A DNA stretch of 64,000 bases, taken from the NCBI GenBank assembly GCA_032433595.1, contig JASWJB010000231.1:1-64000 (forward strand). Reading direction: 5' to 3'. The position numbers were made by a program, and so were the translations under genes. Positions within the stretch are counted from its first letter, which is position 1. The number at the start of each line of letters is the position of its first letter. This stretch comes from Conoideocrella luteorostrata (Eukaryota; Ascomycota; Sordariomycetes; Hypocreales; Clavicipitaceae). Shown here in pieces: positions 32,715-43,902 of the stretch. The notes beneath the pieces were generated by a model, which saw only the letters and a list, made by a program, of their open reading frames with translations, made no database searches and had not been told where the DNA came from.

Positions 32715-34252
32715 ATGGCGCCTCCCACCTATCCCAAATATGAAGGCGGTACTCCCTCGGCCAACCACTTGTGTGTTCTCGTTCACGGGGTAAGGACTCC
32801 TGCTTTTTTCTCTCATCCCTGTTCACGATTCACGTCGTGTCACACAGATGTGAATCTGCTCATGTCGCGCATTCGTACATTTTGCTCACGCGCAATGTGC
32901 TTTTTTATACATTACAGTTATGGGGTAATCCTGACCACATGAGAAACGTGGCTAAGAGCTTGCGCGACCTGTATCCCTCCGGCGAGCTGCGCTTGTTGTT
33001 TGCGAAGCGTAACACCGGTAGTTTTACTTATGATGGCATCGAGCGTGGCGGGGAGCGCATCTGCTCTGAGATTGAGGAGGAGCTACGAGCCGCTCAACAG
33101 AGCGGTGGCAAGATCACCAAGATTAGTATCGTTGGATACTCCCTTGGCGGCTTGGTCTGTCGCTACGCTGTGGGCTTGCTCTACGCAAAGGGCATATTGG
33201 ACAATCTGGAATGCATGGTATGACACATCCCCAAGCTTGAACTCTCCCCACCTTGGCGCAACATAGCTAAACAGTCCCAACTATTTTAACAGAACTTCAC
33301 CACATTTGCAAGTCCTCATCTCGGTGTACGCACACCGCTCAAGGGCTGGCACAACCACATATGGAACGTCATGGGTGCGAGGACATTGTCCATTTCAGGC
33401 GGCCAACTGTTTCAAATCGATTCGTTCCGCGATACTGGACGGCCATTGCTGTCGGTGCTTGCGGAACCAAGTTCTATCTTCATGCTTGGTCTTCGTAAGT
33501 TCAAAAGACATACCCTGTATACCAACATCGTCAACGACAGAAGTGCTGTGCATTACACCACCGGTATCACAAAGACGGACCCCTACCGCAAGCTGGACAC
33601 CATAAAAGTCAACCCCTTGGCTGGCTACGGGGGAGTAATCCTGGATCCGTTAAACCCGGTCCAACCCTCGCCGAAGTTTCAAGGCCCCGCAACGTTTTCG
33701 TCTGTTACCGGCTCCGTTATCAACTGGGTGAAGCGCATACCTTTCATGATCTCCGTCGCAGTGTTCGTTCCCATCGGTGTACTCGCCTATCTTTGCAACT
33801 CCGTCATCCAAAACATTCGCAGCTCGCAACGAATAAAAGTCTACGAGAGAGGCGAAGCTGGTGTCAGCCTCGATGGATACAGAGTCCCCGTGTTGATCAA
33901 AGAACTTCGCGAGGAGGTTGAAAACACTTACGAAGCACTGAACAGCTCGCAAAACCAGGAGTATCTCGCAACCGAGGACGAGGATGACATTGACGTAATG
34001 AGCGCCGAAGATCGGAAATTGATACAGCGGGAGAGACGGTTATCCACGCCGACGCAACCGACTCTCGCGTTGACACCACATCAGTTCGAGATGATCCGGT
34101 CGTTAGATACGCTCAAGTGGCGCAAGTACCCTGTATGGATTCATAATCATCGACACAGCCACGCCGCTATTATTGTGCGGATGGACAAGAAAGCGTTTGA
34201 TGAGGGGTGGATCGTGTTGAAGCATTTTGCTGAGGAGGAATTTCTGATTTAG
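32715..34252 (+). CDS. Rog1-like lipase (DUF676 serine esterase)
   Basis: Three exons, 32715-32789, 32918-33217 and 33293-34252, give 444 aa. Donors are GTAAGG and GTATGA; acceptors are CAG. All joins are in phase and restore LCVLVHGLWGNPDHMRNVA and LECMNFTTFASPHLGVRTP. The alpha/beta-hydrolase domain has the oxyanion HGLWG near residue 25 and the nucleophile elbow GYSLGG with Ser100, followed by CRYAVGLL. A hydrophobic segment near residues 280-300 (IPFMISVAVFVPIGVLAYLC) suggests membrane attachment, as in yeast Rog1 and the related lipid-droplet phospholipase family. Rog1-type enzymes act on monoacylglycerols or phospholipids; the exact substrate here is not decided. The C-terminus is acidic and disordered before a conserved WRKYPVWIHNHRHSHAAI block. 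Confidence 0.92.
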
Positions 34253-35401
34253 AAATGATGTGACTAGATTGTACCACGTGATATGGGCGTCAGGCTACAA
34301 GGCAGCTGCGCCATCAAGGGACGAAAATAAGTAAAGTATGTACATAGACGCAAATTAGAGGCTGCGAGAAGTAACATTTAGACATTACACTATTCACATT
34401 TGGTATAAAAATATAACTCGGATGAACTGTTACCCGCCTGTCTCGAATCTTTATGCATTGTAGCGCAAAATTTCCTCATCTTGGCCGTTCTACGCCTTTA
34501 CTACTCCTCAACTTCAGAGGCAACAGCTCATAATGCCTGCCACCTCGGTGCAACGCTGAGTACTGTCTTGCCAGCTCATTATGTGCGGTCTTGGTATACA
34601 AGGCATCTTATTGCTAAGCTGTACAGAGCAGGCGGATAAGATAATATAATGTCAATGCAGTATGGCATCGAATGATGATGAGGCATATTATGCGGTATTA
34701 GTAGTGGAAGTCAAGGTTGGTTGGCATCATCGGCATGTGTGGACGCTGGTAGACAAGTTCTTGCCTTGGGTCATGTAGTTAGCGTAGACACATCCGACGA
34801 CGTCATATAAAAATGCTTCCCAGCTCTCTCTCGGAAACCAACTCCTTCCTACGGAGCCAACAGCATTGAATCCTTCGGCCGTTTCCAGCCCTGCCGAGTA
34901 CCGATCTCACCATCCATGCCCTGCTGGTGGAGATCCAAATGTCAGAGGTGCTGCCAAGAGGCTAACTGACTGCACAGCCTGCAGCCATGCGATATTGCTC
35001 ACCATGACTTCATATAACCGGCACCTACGGCAAGACCAGAAGCCTCGTAAGATGCTACGGAGTAAAGTAACTGCATACGTTCGCTTACATTCAGTCATAG
35101 TTGGTTCGTCAGATCATGCATACGGACGGCTACTTGCGTTGTCTTGGGTAGCTGCGCATTGCCAGCACATCGCACAAACATCCCTGCCAGGAAGGGACCG
35201 ACCAGATATCTGCTGCACAGCAGGACCACCTCCTCTGTTCCATTTATGTAGAAGTGAACTCTTTGTTCAGACTGCAGGCGTGTCCAATGAGCTTATTTGC
35301 TGCTCCGTACCCGTTGCCAACTACTAGTAGACCGCTACGTTGAACTCGGTACTAGTAAGATGTGAGCATGACACGAGCATTCCATGTCGATCGTTGTCTT
35401 G

Positions 35402-35417
35402 TACGGAGTACTCCGTA
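35402..35417. repeat. Perfect 16 bp palindrome TACGGAGTACTCCGTA
   Basis: The clearest copy of a motif found about 18 times as the 9-mer TACGGAGTA in this window, always outside coding exons. It could be a binding site for a dimeric (CGG-type) regulator or a small dispersed repeat. Confidence 0.8.
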
Positions 35418-35998
35418 AATGCCCACCCACCACTTTCTATTGTCATGGTCCCGCGTGCCATCCGCAGGGATGCAGGCGGTGCAAATACGAACATGATGTC
35501 GGCTAGCCACACCTGGTCGGAGCTTTTTCTACCGGGTTGTGCTTACAATTAACGTTACCTGCGAGCAACTAACTAACCAGCCAATGACCGAACGGCACGC
35601 GCAGCTGCGCAGCGTGGCCGCTTCCGCCACCCTGACAGTTATTTTTGCAATCGCACTAAGCACAGGCATGCGGGCGGGTCACTTTTAAAAAATTTACGAA
35701 CTTTGTCTTGACGCCGATGGTCCGTCATTTTGACCTGGCCGGTAACTAACTAACTAGTTGCTGATTTATTGGTAGTCCCGTATTGCCCGTGACGTGGCGC
35801 TGCTCGTTTCCTGAGCATATGAGGTCAGTGCTGTCAAGTTGCCGGCCCGTCTTCCGCTGGTCTATTCCTGGTGTGAGACGACCGGGATACGCATGATGAT
35901 GATCGTGGGGACTGTAAGCTCGTGATGGGGATAAGTCGTGTTCTGGAGGGAGGGGGGGGTTGGTGTTGTGGTTGGGGTTGTGGTGCCGAGCAAGGAAA

Positions 35999-36005
35999 TA
36001 TAAAA
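35999..36005 (+). promoter_or_regulatory. TATA box of the cerato-platanin gene
   Basis: TATAAAA, 117 bp upstream of the start codon, followed by a CA-rich leader. Its spacing suits a strongly inducible fungal promoter. Confidence 0.65.
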
Positions 36006-36121
36006 GGGGACTTGGGCTGCTCTTCTATACCACATATCCAAACACATTACACTCTGCCTTCATCAACCAAGCATACGCATTCAACAGACTCGATTCATCT
36101 TGGATATAAACCCAAACCACA

Positions 36122-36590
36122 ATGCAGTTCTCTAACATCCTTTGCGCTGCCATCATGGCTGTCTCTGCCTCAGCTGTTCAAGGTAAATAAAACACCATGG
36201 TACACATTCTTATAAAGAATAGACTTTGACTCCTCTATAGTCAGATGGGACGCTGGATACGACAGAGCCGACCGATCCATGGCCGAGGTTTCGTGCTCCG
36301 ACGGCGAACACGGCCTCATGCGTAAATACCCGACGCAGGGCGCGCTTCCTAACTTCCCCAACATTGGTGCTGCTGAGGCCATTGCCGGCTGGAACTCTCC
36401 CAACTGTGGAAGTTGCTGGGCGCTGGAATACAACGGGAACAGGGTCAAGATTCTGGCCATCGACCATGGCGCACCCGGTTTCAACATTGGCCAAAAAGCG
36501 ATGGATGCTCTTACAAATGGACGCGCGGTTGAAGTCGGCACTGTGGACGCTACAGTCACGCCGTTGACGCCTGCGGACTGTGGAATGTAA
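36122..36590 (+). CDS. Cerato-platanin family secreted protein
   Basis: Two exons, 36122-36182 and 36241-36590, give 136 aa. The 58 bp intron (GTAAAT...ATAG) lies right after the signal peptide. Residues 1-18 form a signal peptide (MQFSNILCAAIMAVSASA). The mature part is a cerato-platanin: VRWDAGYDRADRSMAEVSCS, PNFPNIGAAEAIAGWNSPNC, CGSCWALEYNGN, and four cysteines (SCS, NCGSCW, DCG) for the two conserved disulfides. These small expansin-like proteins are secreted to the medium and cell wall, bind chitin oligomers, aid hyphal growth and surface interaction, and are recognised by plants as elicitors (Sm1/Epl1 in Trichoderma). The length is standard. Confidence 0.96.
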
Positions 36591-36793
36591 AATGCTTATA
36601 GTGCGCTGTAATGATGTAGAACGATCTCTTTTTTTTTTTTTTTTTAATCTTTTTATAGAATTTATTAATGTACCGCTGGGGAAGTGGTGTCTTCAAAAAC
36701 TTGTCATGTCTTTGTGAAATGGAAGAGCCTAATATCGTTACTTCGTGCACTTCTGTAAGAGCAAGTATTTGTACTGGAGACTGTTTTGGCACT

Positions 36794-37591
36794 CTACTTG
36801 TACTGGACATTTGAACGGCGATCCCGAAGAGCATATCTAGACGTCGGCAAAATTTTTGCGGGATCTGGCTTTCCGCTTGACACGGGAGCCTGTTCCGTCT
36901 CTGAAACTTGTTCGCCCAGTGTTCTTTGCAGGTCTTCCTTGACATCCGAGGGAGACTGGCCAACCTCCACCAATAATCCATACGAGGCTGGCCCATTCAT
37001 TTGTTCTGGAGACACTTTTTGGTCGAGCGCCGAGACATCAAGCCGAAGCGGGTCTTCCACCATCGGCGGCAAGAACAAGATGCAGTCTAGAGTCTCAATG
37101 TATTTTGCAAACTGTTCATAGTCATAGCCTGGGTTCACACCCTCCAATGGGATCGCGACGTCTCGGGGTTGCAAGTATGCAGTTTCGATTTGCTTCGCCT
37201 TGAATACGGCGGCCGTGCGCTTCAAAAACTGCGGGAAGAGACGTCGTTGACCGGTGAAGACATAGCATCGTTCGTCGGCGTTGTAGCCCATATAGTTGCG
37301 GACGTACTCGCGGGAGCGCCTTTTTATTTCCATGGTATCATGGCAGGCGCAGTCGCTGGCGCATCGACTAGAGCTGCCGCGGATCAGGATAACATCGGAT
37401 GAATGGACGATTTCCAATGTCGGAAGCTCGTAGAGGTAGCGCGAAGCATCGGTGCCGCTGAGATACGAATCGTAATGGTCCCTGATTTTCGCCTCGTCGA
37501 GCCTTTCGAAGGCGTTTTCAAGCTCTGCTGGTTTTGGATTCTTGAATTTCTTGATGCGCGAGAGATTCGTGCACCCGGCTCCTTTGGCCAT
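36794..37591 (-). CDS. Orphan protein, 265 aa
   Basis: Single exon from the ATG at 37591. The frame stays open for another 70 codons upstream without an ATG, so an upstream exon is possible. I do not recognise a family. The sequence is globular-looking: an N-terminal basic stretch (NLSRIKKFKNPK), EIVHSSDVILIRGSSSRCAS, a Cys pair (CACH), YMGYNADERCYVFTGQRRLF, EGVNPGYDYEQFAKYIETLD, then a disordered acidic/Ser C-terminus. There is no signal peptide or membrane segment. The frame is long and compositionally protein-like, and the gene is convergent with the cerato-platanin gene (203 bp between stops). Confidence 0.65.
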   Translation of the reverse strand: MAKGAGCTNLSRIKKFKNPKPAELENAFERLDEAKIRDHYDSYLSGTDASRYLYELPTLEIVHSSDVILIRGSSSRCASDCACHDTMEIKRRSREYVRNYMGYNADERCYVFTGQRRLFPQFLKRTAAVFKAKQIETAYLQPRDVAIPLEGVNPGYDYEQFAKYIETLDCILFLPPMVEDPLRLDVSALDQKVSPEQMNGPASYGLLVEVGQSPSDVKEDLQRTLGEQVSETEQAPVSSGKPDPAKILPTSRYALRDRRSNVQYK

Positions 37592-38017
37592 GACCGGAGC
37601 AGCGATTCTGGAAGAAAGGTATGGGAATGCTGGTTGCTGACAGGGAACAGGGAAAAGGACACGACAAATTGCAAATGCGCATATATGGCGTGGAAATGCA
37701 TTTTGTACTTCAGGGACTTGGTGGCGTTCGTCATTGACACTGCCAGTTGCTCGGGTGAATGGGCAAGAGCTCGCAGCTGTCAATTGATAGCAGCAGTTCA
37801 AACAGTCAGGCAGGTACTAAGCTGTTCGCCGTGGGTGGTAGTGAATTTCCCTGTGCTGCAATGAACATCACTTCAATTACGTCGCCATATCCGGGTGGTT
37901 GCATATTCTCCCCAGGATGCCAATTACGCGGTTCGAGAGAGTTCTCATTACTCACTGTTGAGGCAAGATGATCGTGACATACTGCGACGGGAATGTTCGA
38001 GAGTTGATGTCGGCAAC
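37592..38017. other. Gap between the orphan gene and the Zn2Cys6 gene
   Basis: About 430 bp. It probably contains the 5' region (or a missed first exon) of the orphan gene and the 3' end of the transcription factor gene. Confidence 0.4.
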
Positions 38018-40716
38018 CTAGGAGCCTCTTACGTCTCTGACAACGGTCTCAAGCACATCCTTGTACCTCAGCAGGTCAGGAGCCTCGCCAGCCCAAAAGT
38101 CAAACTGACAAAGAACCTTGGCTATCTTGCCCCCAATTGGTGCCATTGTGCCGGTCCAATAGTCAGAGGAAGGAGATTCACCCCATAGCGTTTCTGTACC
38201 TCCCGGGATCCACGCCGCATTTCCACTCTGCACCACTGCTAGCAAAATGAGCGACGCGCACATGATACTTCGAAGATCGTACCATAGTCCATGATGCCTG
38301 TGGCCGCGGGCACGAACATCTATGGTTTTGAGGAGACATTCGATACCTGACGATATGAGGGAGTGCAGAACGGCGGCATCTTCGCTACTCAATGGTGAAG
38401 TGTTCATGAGGCCAGCCGACCCTGGAGTTCCAACAGTCGGCGGAGAGAAAGGGTTCAGCAGAGTGCTGATTCGAGGCTGTTGTCCTGTTGTTGGTAGCCC
38501 CATACCACCAGCGGTGATCTCCGAGCCTGCGTGAATGAGGTAGTACAAGAACGGCTGGTAAAGCCACGTTTGCATCTCCAGGAGTCGGTTATCCACGGCC
38601 CAGCTAAGCTCTCTCGAGACGTGATTGCCTGTTCCTTGGGGGCTTGAGTGAGGAGCCCGAATGATGAACGTGGTCTCATAGTGCTGCATGGCCGAAGGAA
38701 GATGTGCTGACCAAGACGATACTTGAGCCTCAAATTCGCGGGCCATACGGAGAAGTGGCTTGATATGTAGCCATGATGACCTATTCTGTCTGAAAAAGGT
38801 GTTGACGATTCGGTTTCCAATGCGACGGAGCGCAATTTCCGTAAGATAATAGTACCAGCTCTCTTCTTCATTGCATAGTCGAACAGCATGTTGCCGCAAT
38901 TCGGTCGCTTCATCCATCTGGAGAGGAGAGCCACCAAACGCAGTAGCAGGTGCACCCGGTATGCTCTGATCGTCAGTGGCCAGTGGCGATGGCGGCGACG
39001 GAAACAAGTCGGGATATTCTCCAAGGCTGATCTCCGACTGTTGAAGAGGCAGTTCTACCCGAAATTCGCATTCTGATTTGAAACACGACCAATAGAGGCT
39101 TTGCTCAAGGCGGCGCGATTTGCGGTCAGTCGACGTAGACCGTTGTAATGGTGCCTCAAGGACTTCTGTGAAATTTCCGGACAAGCCGTGGGTCATTTTA
39201 AGATACATTTGACAGAATATCGATGCGTGTACAAAATAATGCCAGGACAGCATTGGTCGCAACGTATACATGAGATACACTGAGGACATTAGGAGTCAGC
39301 GTCATGAGTGTGTGAAGGAAAGTGTTTTTTTCACTTACCGCCAGCAAAGAAGTGACATTGTGCGCCAAGCATCGAGTACTTCAAAGAACCCAAACGTCGG
39401 CATGCCATGGTGAAACAAGAATCACCCTGTTGCAGTTCCTTGGCGTACAACTTAGCCGATGAAGCTGCTGCTGCTGTTGCTGCTGCACCACTCATACTTG
39501 TCTCGCTCACAGGAGAATAGACAGCCATCGAGGGACGAACGAATCTGTCGTATGGTTTGGCTACTGACCCTAACGCACAAGCTAATAGTACCAAGCACGA
39601 TCGACCATCCCATCCAACTCCTTGCTCTGCACATTTTCTTCCATGTTTCACCAAAGATTCCACGTCAAGTATGGGGTTCTTTGTGTGAACGTTTTGGAGG
39701 AACCTATCAATGAGGCCAGGGATTTGCTCCTCTTCAAGTGGCGTGAGTCCTGAAGGATTAGTGATGAGATCCCCGTTCGGGGTTGAGACCGTGCCACTGG
39801 ACAGGGCTACATCATTATGGTCTGGGCTGAACAAGCCTCCTATAAGGGCATTGGCAGGGTATTTATCTTGAAATATTTCCCACCGCAACACGGCGTCGGC
39901 ACTCGCTCTGTGCGGCGGTATCTGCAGAAAGTCTCTAGATGCCTCCACCGATGATGATCGAGGAAGCGTTGTGTTGGAGTCAAGCAGATTATCTGATGCA
40001 CCTATGTCTAAGGCAATTCTAGTCCCAACAGAAGCTTCAGCTTGAATATCAGCGCAGGTCTTCTTCTATGCCATGAATAAAGGGGCGTTGCGACATATAC
40101 CTTGTTGATTGCGTAGGGCATCTTTGACACTTTCGAACTCCTGTCGCAGCTGATCAAATCGCTCTAGTAATGTAGCTGTGGCTGTTTCAAGGCTTGAAAG
40201 CGATGTGGTCATTAGATCAATAATTCGTCATGACCATTTCCTTTATTGTTCCTTACCTGACTTTTTCTCGGGCCTCACCGATATATTCACATGCCTGCCC
40301 ACTGACTTTACACAGACCGCATAGGGGCCGCTTCTTATCGCACTTTATCTTGCGTAGACGACATGGCTGACATGCTGCCTGCCGACGAGTGGCTCCCTGC
40401 TATTGTGCACCCTGTGTCAACATGAGTCTATAAATATTAACTTGCGTGATATCATGTTCTTCCATCATTCGTGTCGTGATGGTATATAACATTCAATGGT
40501 CACAGAAAATATGAGAAAAATCGCTAATTACCTATCAAAAGATAGCAGGCAACTTACATTAGTTGACGAATTGTCGTTTGTGCCACGTCTCTGTCGTTTT
40601 GCCGCTCGTTCCCCGGTAAGAGTGCCATGACTTGTAGCGCCGTCTTTTCCCCGCGTTGTGGCGGACTCTGGGGAAGACATGATGCTCGCCCCGGGGGAAC
40701 TGAACATACGGACCAT
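38018..40716 (-). CDS. Zn2Cys6 fungal-specific transcription factor
   Basis: Five exons (40716-40558, 40399-40257, 40192-40101, 40040-39339, 39279-38018) give 785 aa. The second exon starts at a TAGCAG tandem acceptor, so a protein shorter by one Gln is possible. Seen: a basic, disordered N-terminus; a canonical binuclear cluster CQPCRLRKIKCDKKRPLCGLC followed by KVSGQAC (spacing CX2CX6CX6CX2CX6C, residues ~62-90); a short coiled-coil dimerisation segment (ETATATLLERFDQLRQEF); and the fungal-specific middle homology domain (from about 180) with the usual LYYLAG-like region. It is a nuclear DNA-binding regulator. It is divergent from an MFS sugar transporter (644 bp apart), so local control of sugar uptake is plausible but unproven. 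A second ATG at 40680 could also start the protein. Confidence 0.9.
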
Positions 40717-41360
40717 CGATTTCAGACGGGCATTGACATGTTTAATTAAGCAACTGCGCTGTCAACCAAACTCCATACGATGACGGTCCAATTCGCACGA
40801 GTCGTGGCTATTGGAGCGCATATCGGAGAACTCGGCGAGTCGCCGGCAAGATGGTGCTTGCGTCGCATTTGCCGAAAGCATTTAATTGGACGCTCCACAG
40901 TGGCGTCCGTCTCGGTTCGAGGATCCGCCATCCCTTGACTGAATTTGGCTTGATATGGACTGCGCGACTCTCAGAACGGCAGTAAAAATTCTCGGGGACT
41001 CTGGTCCTCGTCCCCGAGAGGGCGGCGATTTCCCCAGTTTCAGCTTTTTCTTCCCCATACTCCGTACTCATTCCGCAAATACGCGACGGGGCGACCGAAG
41101 CTACTAGTTTCCACGCCGTCTCGTGAGCGAGACTATCCATACAACTGACTGCTTCAATTTTAGGCATCGTGGGGTTTGCCTTGTTATGATTTCGGTGGAA
41201 GGGGGATTTATAAAAGCCCTGTCATATCCTTTCTTCTCGAAACATATATCCGGATGTCATAAACAGAACCTCATCCTCACTCATACTCTCCCGAGCTCAC
41301 CACGGGTTTTCGACCCTCTACTATCCAGTCAAACCTGGAAGGGCTACAAAATTATCCATC
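40717..41360. promoter_or_regulatory. Shared upstream region of the Zn2Cys6 gene and the sugar transporter
   Basis: A divergent promoter of 644 bp. A TACTCCGTA motif lies at 41058-41066 and a TATA box, TATAAAA at 41209-41215, 146 bp before the transporter ATG. CGG triplets typical of Zn2Cys6 targets are present, but no obvious CGG-Nx-CCG pair stands out by eye. Confidence 0.55.
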
Positions 41361-43510
41361 ATGGCCAAATTTAAAGACACATTGGCAAAGTACAATGTTG
41401 CCCACAAATTGTACAAACAATCGCTGCTCAACACCGTCTGTGTGGTGGCTGGTATCTCTATTTTCTTTTTCGGTTATGACCAAGGCCTAATGGGCGGCGT
41501 GAACACGGCGAGGAGCTATGCCGAATTAATGGGCTTTGGACACTGGGATGAACAACAACAAATTGTGATTGTTGACAAGCCTTTACTACAAGGGGGCATT
41601 GTAAGTACCGCTCTGAATTACACGTGGATGTATTCCCGGTAAAATAACCATTGATGTCGGAATAGGTTGCTGTGTATTATCTTCCGGGAACTCTGGTGGG
41701 CTGCCTTTTCGGTGGTTGGCTCGGTGACAAATATGGCCGTATCGCGACCATTGGCCTTGCTTGTTTATGGTGCATTTTCGCGGCTGCGCTGCAATCTGCG
41801 GCCCAGAACGCAAACTGGATGTTCTGCGGTACGCTTGGCAATCTGTTACTGCAACTTGACAATTCTCATTAACGATTGGCAACAGCACGCGTACTGAACG
41901 GCATCGGGACTGGTATCCTGAATGCGATCACTCCAGTCTGGGCGACTGAAACGGCGTCTCACACGTCTCGTGGCCAATTCGTTGCCGTCGAGTTTACTCT
42001 CAACATATTCGGTGTTGTCGTTGCTTACTGGCTTGAGTTGTGAGTATTTCCTACCTCGGAGTCATAAAAAAGTTGCATTCTAATAGACGACGAATAGCGG
42101 CACGTCTAAATACAAAGACCCCAATTCATCATTCATCTGGAGGTTTCCTGTCGCCTTTCAAATTTTGCCGCTTATTATCCTCTTCGTGGTCATCTGGTTC
42201 ATGCCTGAGTCCCCCCGTTGGCTGGTCAAGGTAGGCCGCGAGGACGAAGCACGATTCATCCTCCAACGTCTCCGAGGGAGCGAGGGCGAAGATGGTGAGC
42301 AGGCCGAAGCTGAGTTACAGGACATCATCAATATCCGTAACTTGGAGGATGAGACATCCAACCAGCAGAGCTATCTGCATATGCTTTTCGGCATTGGATC
42401 GGGCAAGTTGCATACCGGACGTCGTGTACAACTTGTTATCTGGCTCCAGATTTTGCAAGAATGGATTGGGATTGCCGGCATCACTATTTACGGCCCTCAG
42501 ATCTTCACCATTGCTGGCATCAGCGCCTCGGACCGTCTCTGGGTGAGCGGCATTAATAACATTACGTATATGGTACGGCTTTGCCTCCCTCCTAACCTCC
42601 CATGTTGTCCGTATTTGGAAACCCCAATGCTTCATATTTTTACTAACGCTTCAATTTACAGTTTGCAACCTTGATCTGCGTCTTTACCTTGGACAGAATC
42701 GGTCGTCGATGGACTTTGTATTGGGGATCCGTCGGTCAAGGTATCTGCATGTTTGTCGCTGGCGGTCTTGCACGAGCGACCATCAACGCCGGAGACAGCC
42801 ACACCAAGTCGCAAGTCGGCGGCGCCGCTACATTCTTTGTCTTTCTCTACACTGCCATTTTTGGAGCTACCTGGCTCACCGTTCCGTGGCTGTACCCCGC
42901 CGAGATCTTTCCACTGCAAGTTCGTGCCAAGGGTAATGCTTGGGGCGTAGTCGGTTGGTCCATCGGCAACGGGTGGTGTGTAAGTCTCACCTCCCCCTCT
43001 CTCCTCACCTCCCCTCTGCTCTCCTCGTCTATTTTCCCCGTGGTCTTTTCCTCAGGGAAACCTAGTCAGTGCACCCAGCCAGTCACTAATCACTAACGCA
43101 AATGGTAGGTGCTCCTCCTGCCCACCATCTTCGATCGACTCAACGAAAAAACGCTCTACATCTTCGGCGGCGTCAACGTGCTCACCATCTTCATCGTCTG
43201 GGCGCTATACCCGGAGTCCAACCAGCGCACCCTCGAGGAAATGGACCTCGTGTTCGCCAGCGACAGTATCTGGACTTGGGAGGCCGAGAAGAACTTCGCC
43301 AGGCTCAAGGAGGAAAACCCACAGCTTGTGCAGAGCGCCAAGACTAGCGGCCATGGGGCGGTTGATGCTGAGAAGGGCGTGGGGTCCCGAAAGGCCAGCT
43401 TGGTGCCTGGCCGGAAGGCGAGTCTTGTGCCGAGGGACGTTTCGGACGATAGAAGGAATGGATTGAAGACGTCTGACGACAATGACAAGTCGAGCGTGTC
43501 TCATGTCTGA
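41361..43510 (+). CDS. MFS sugar transporter (HXT/STL1 type)
   Basis: Six exons (41361-41600, 41666-41828, 41886-42039, 42098-42572, 42662-42979, 43109-43510) give 583 aa. All introns are GT-AG and all phases agree. Twelve membrane segments are expected, with the family marks FFFGYDQGLMGG in TM1, GWLGDKYGRI in the TM2-3 loop, PESPRWL after TM6, LDRIGRR in TM8-9, PWLYPAEIFPLQVRAKG in TM10-11 and PESNQRTLEEMD after TM12. It carries sugars (or glycerol for Stl1-like members) by proton symport at the plasma membrane; the exact substrate cannot be read. The C-terminal tail has a repeated SRKASLVPGRKASLVP phosphosite-like sequence. It is divergent from the Zn2Cys6 gene. Confidence 0.94.
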
Positions 43511-43902
43511 GTGGGAAGCGGGAGCAGCAGCAGCAGTAGTGGCAGCCGCAAAAACGGAAGCGGCATGCAGGGAGGAGTTTTTGCATCGTGCTATATTTGT
43601 CGCTTTGTATCAAAGTAGCGTAGTAATATCGATATGTCTCGTTCGTGCTAGTTACATATTTTATAAATCGAGTAGATTTATACTCATCATTCTATGTGAC
43701 GTGTCGTCGCTATCTTAATCTAATTAATATCAGACTCTATGCGGAGTAGCAACTAATATTGCTTCCCAGTAACCAAGAAATGAAATCGCCAAACTCCACA
43801 CCACATGCCAACATTCGTCTATGACGGACGGGGCTATGACAGCCAAAAAAAAAAAAACAAGTTGGAAATAAAAACAACACATCTATGCAATCAACGTCTA
43901 AT
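43511..43902. other. Convergent gap between the sugar transporter and the DMT transporter
   Basis: About 390 bp, AT-rich, with an A run at 43844-43856. It holds the 3' ends of two convergent genes; no gene is seen. Confidence 0.5.

Larger units (their letters stand above)
34253..36121. other. 1.9 kb upstream region of the cerato-platanin gene
   Basis: No coding sequence is recognised. It contains the perfect 16 bp palindrome TACGGAGTACTCCGTA at 35402-35417 and two ACTAACTAAC-type runs (about 35566-35578 and 35744-35756), the first next to a CCAAT box (35580-35584). A TATA box lies 117 bp before the ATG. Such a long upstream region fits a highly regulated secreted-protein gene. Confidence 0.5.

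Noticed and set aside
37592..37801. Longer start for the orphan gene
   Set aside because: The extended frame begins at a TTG with no ATG, so it was not used as the start.
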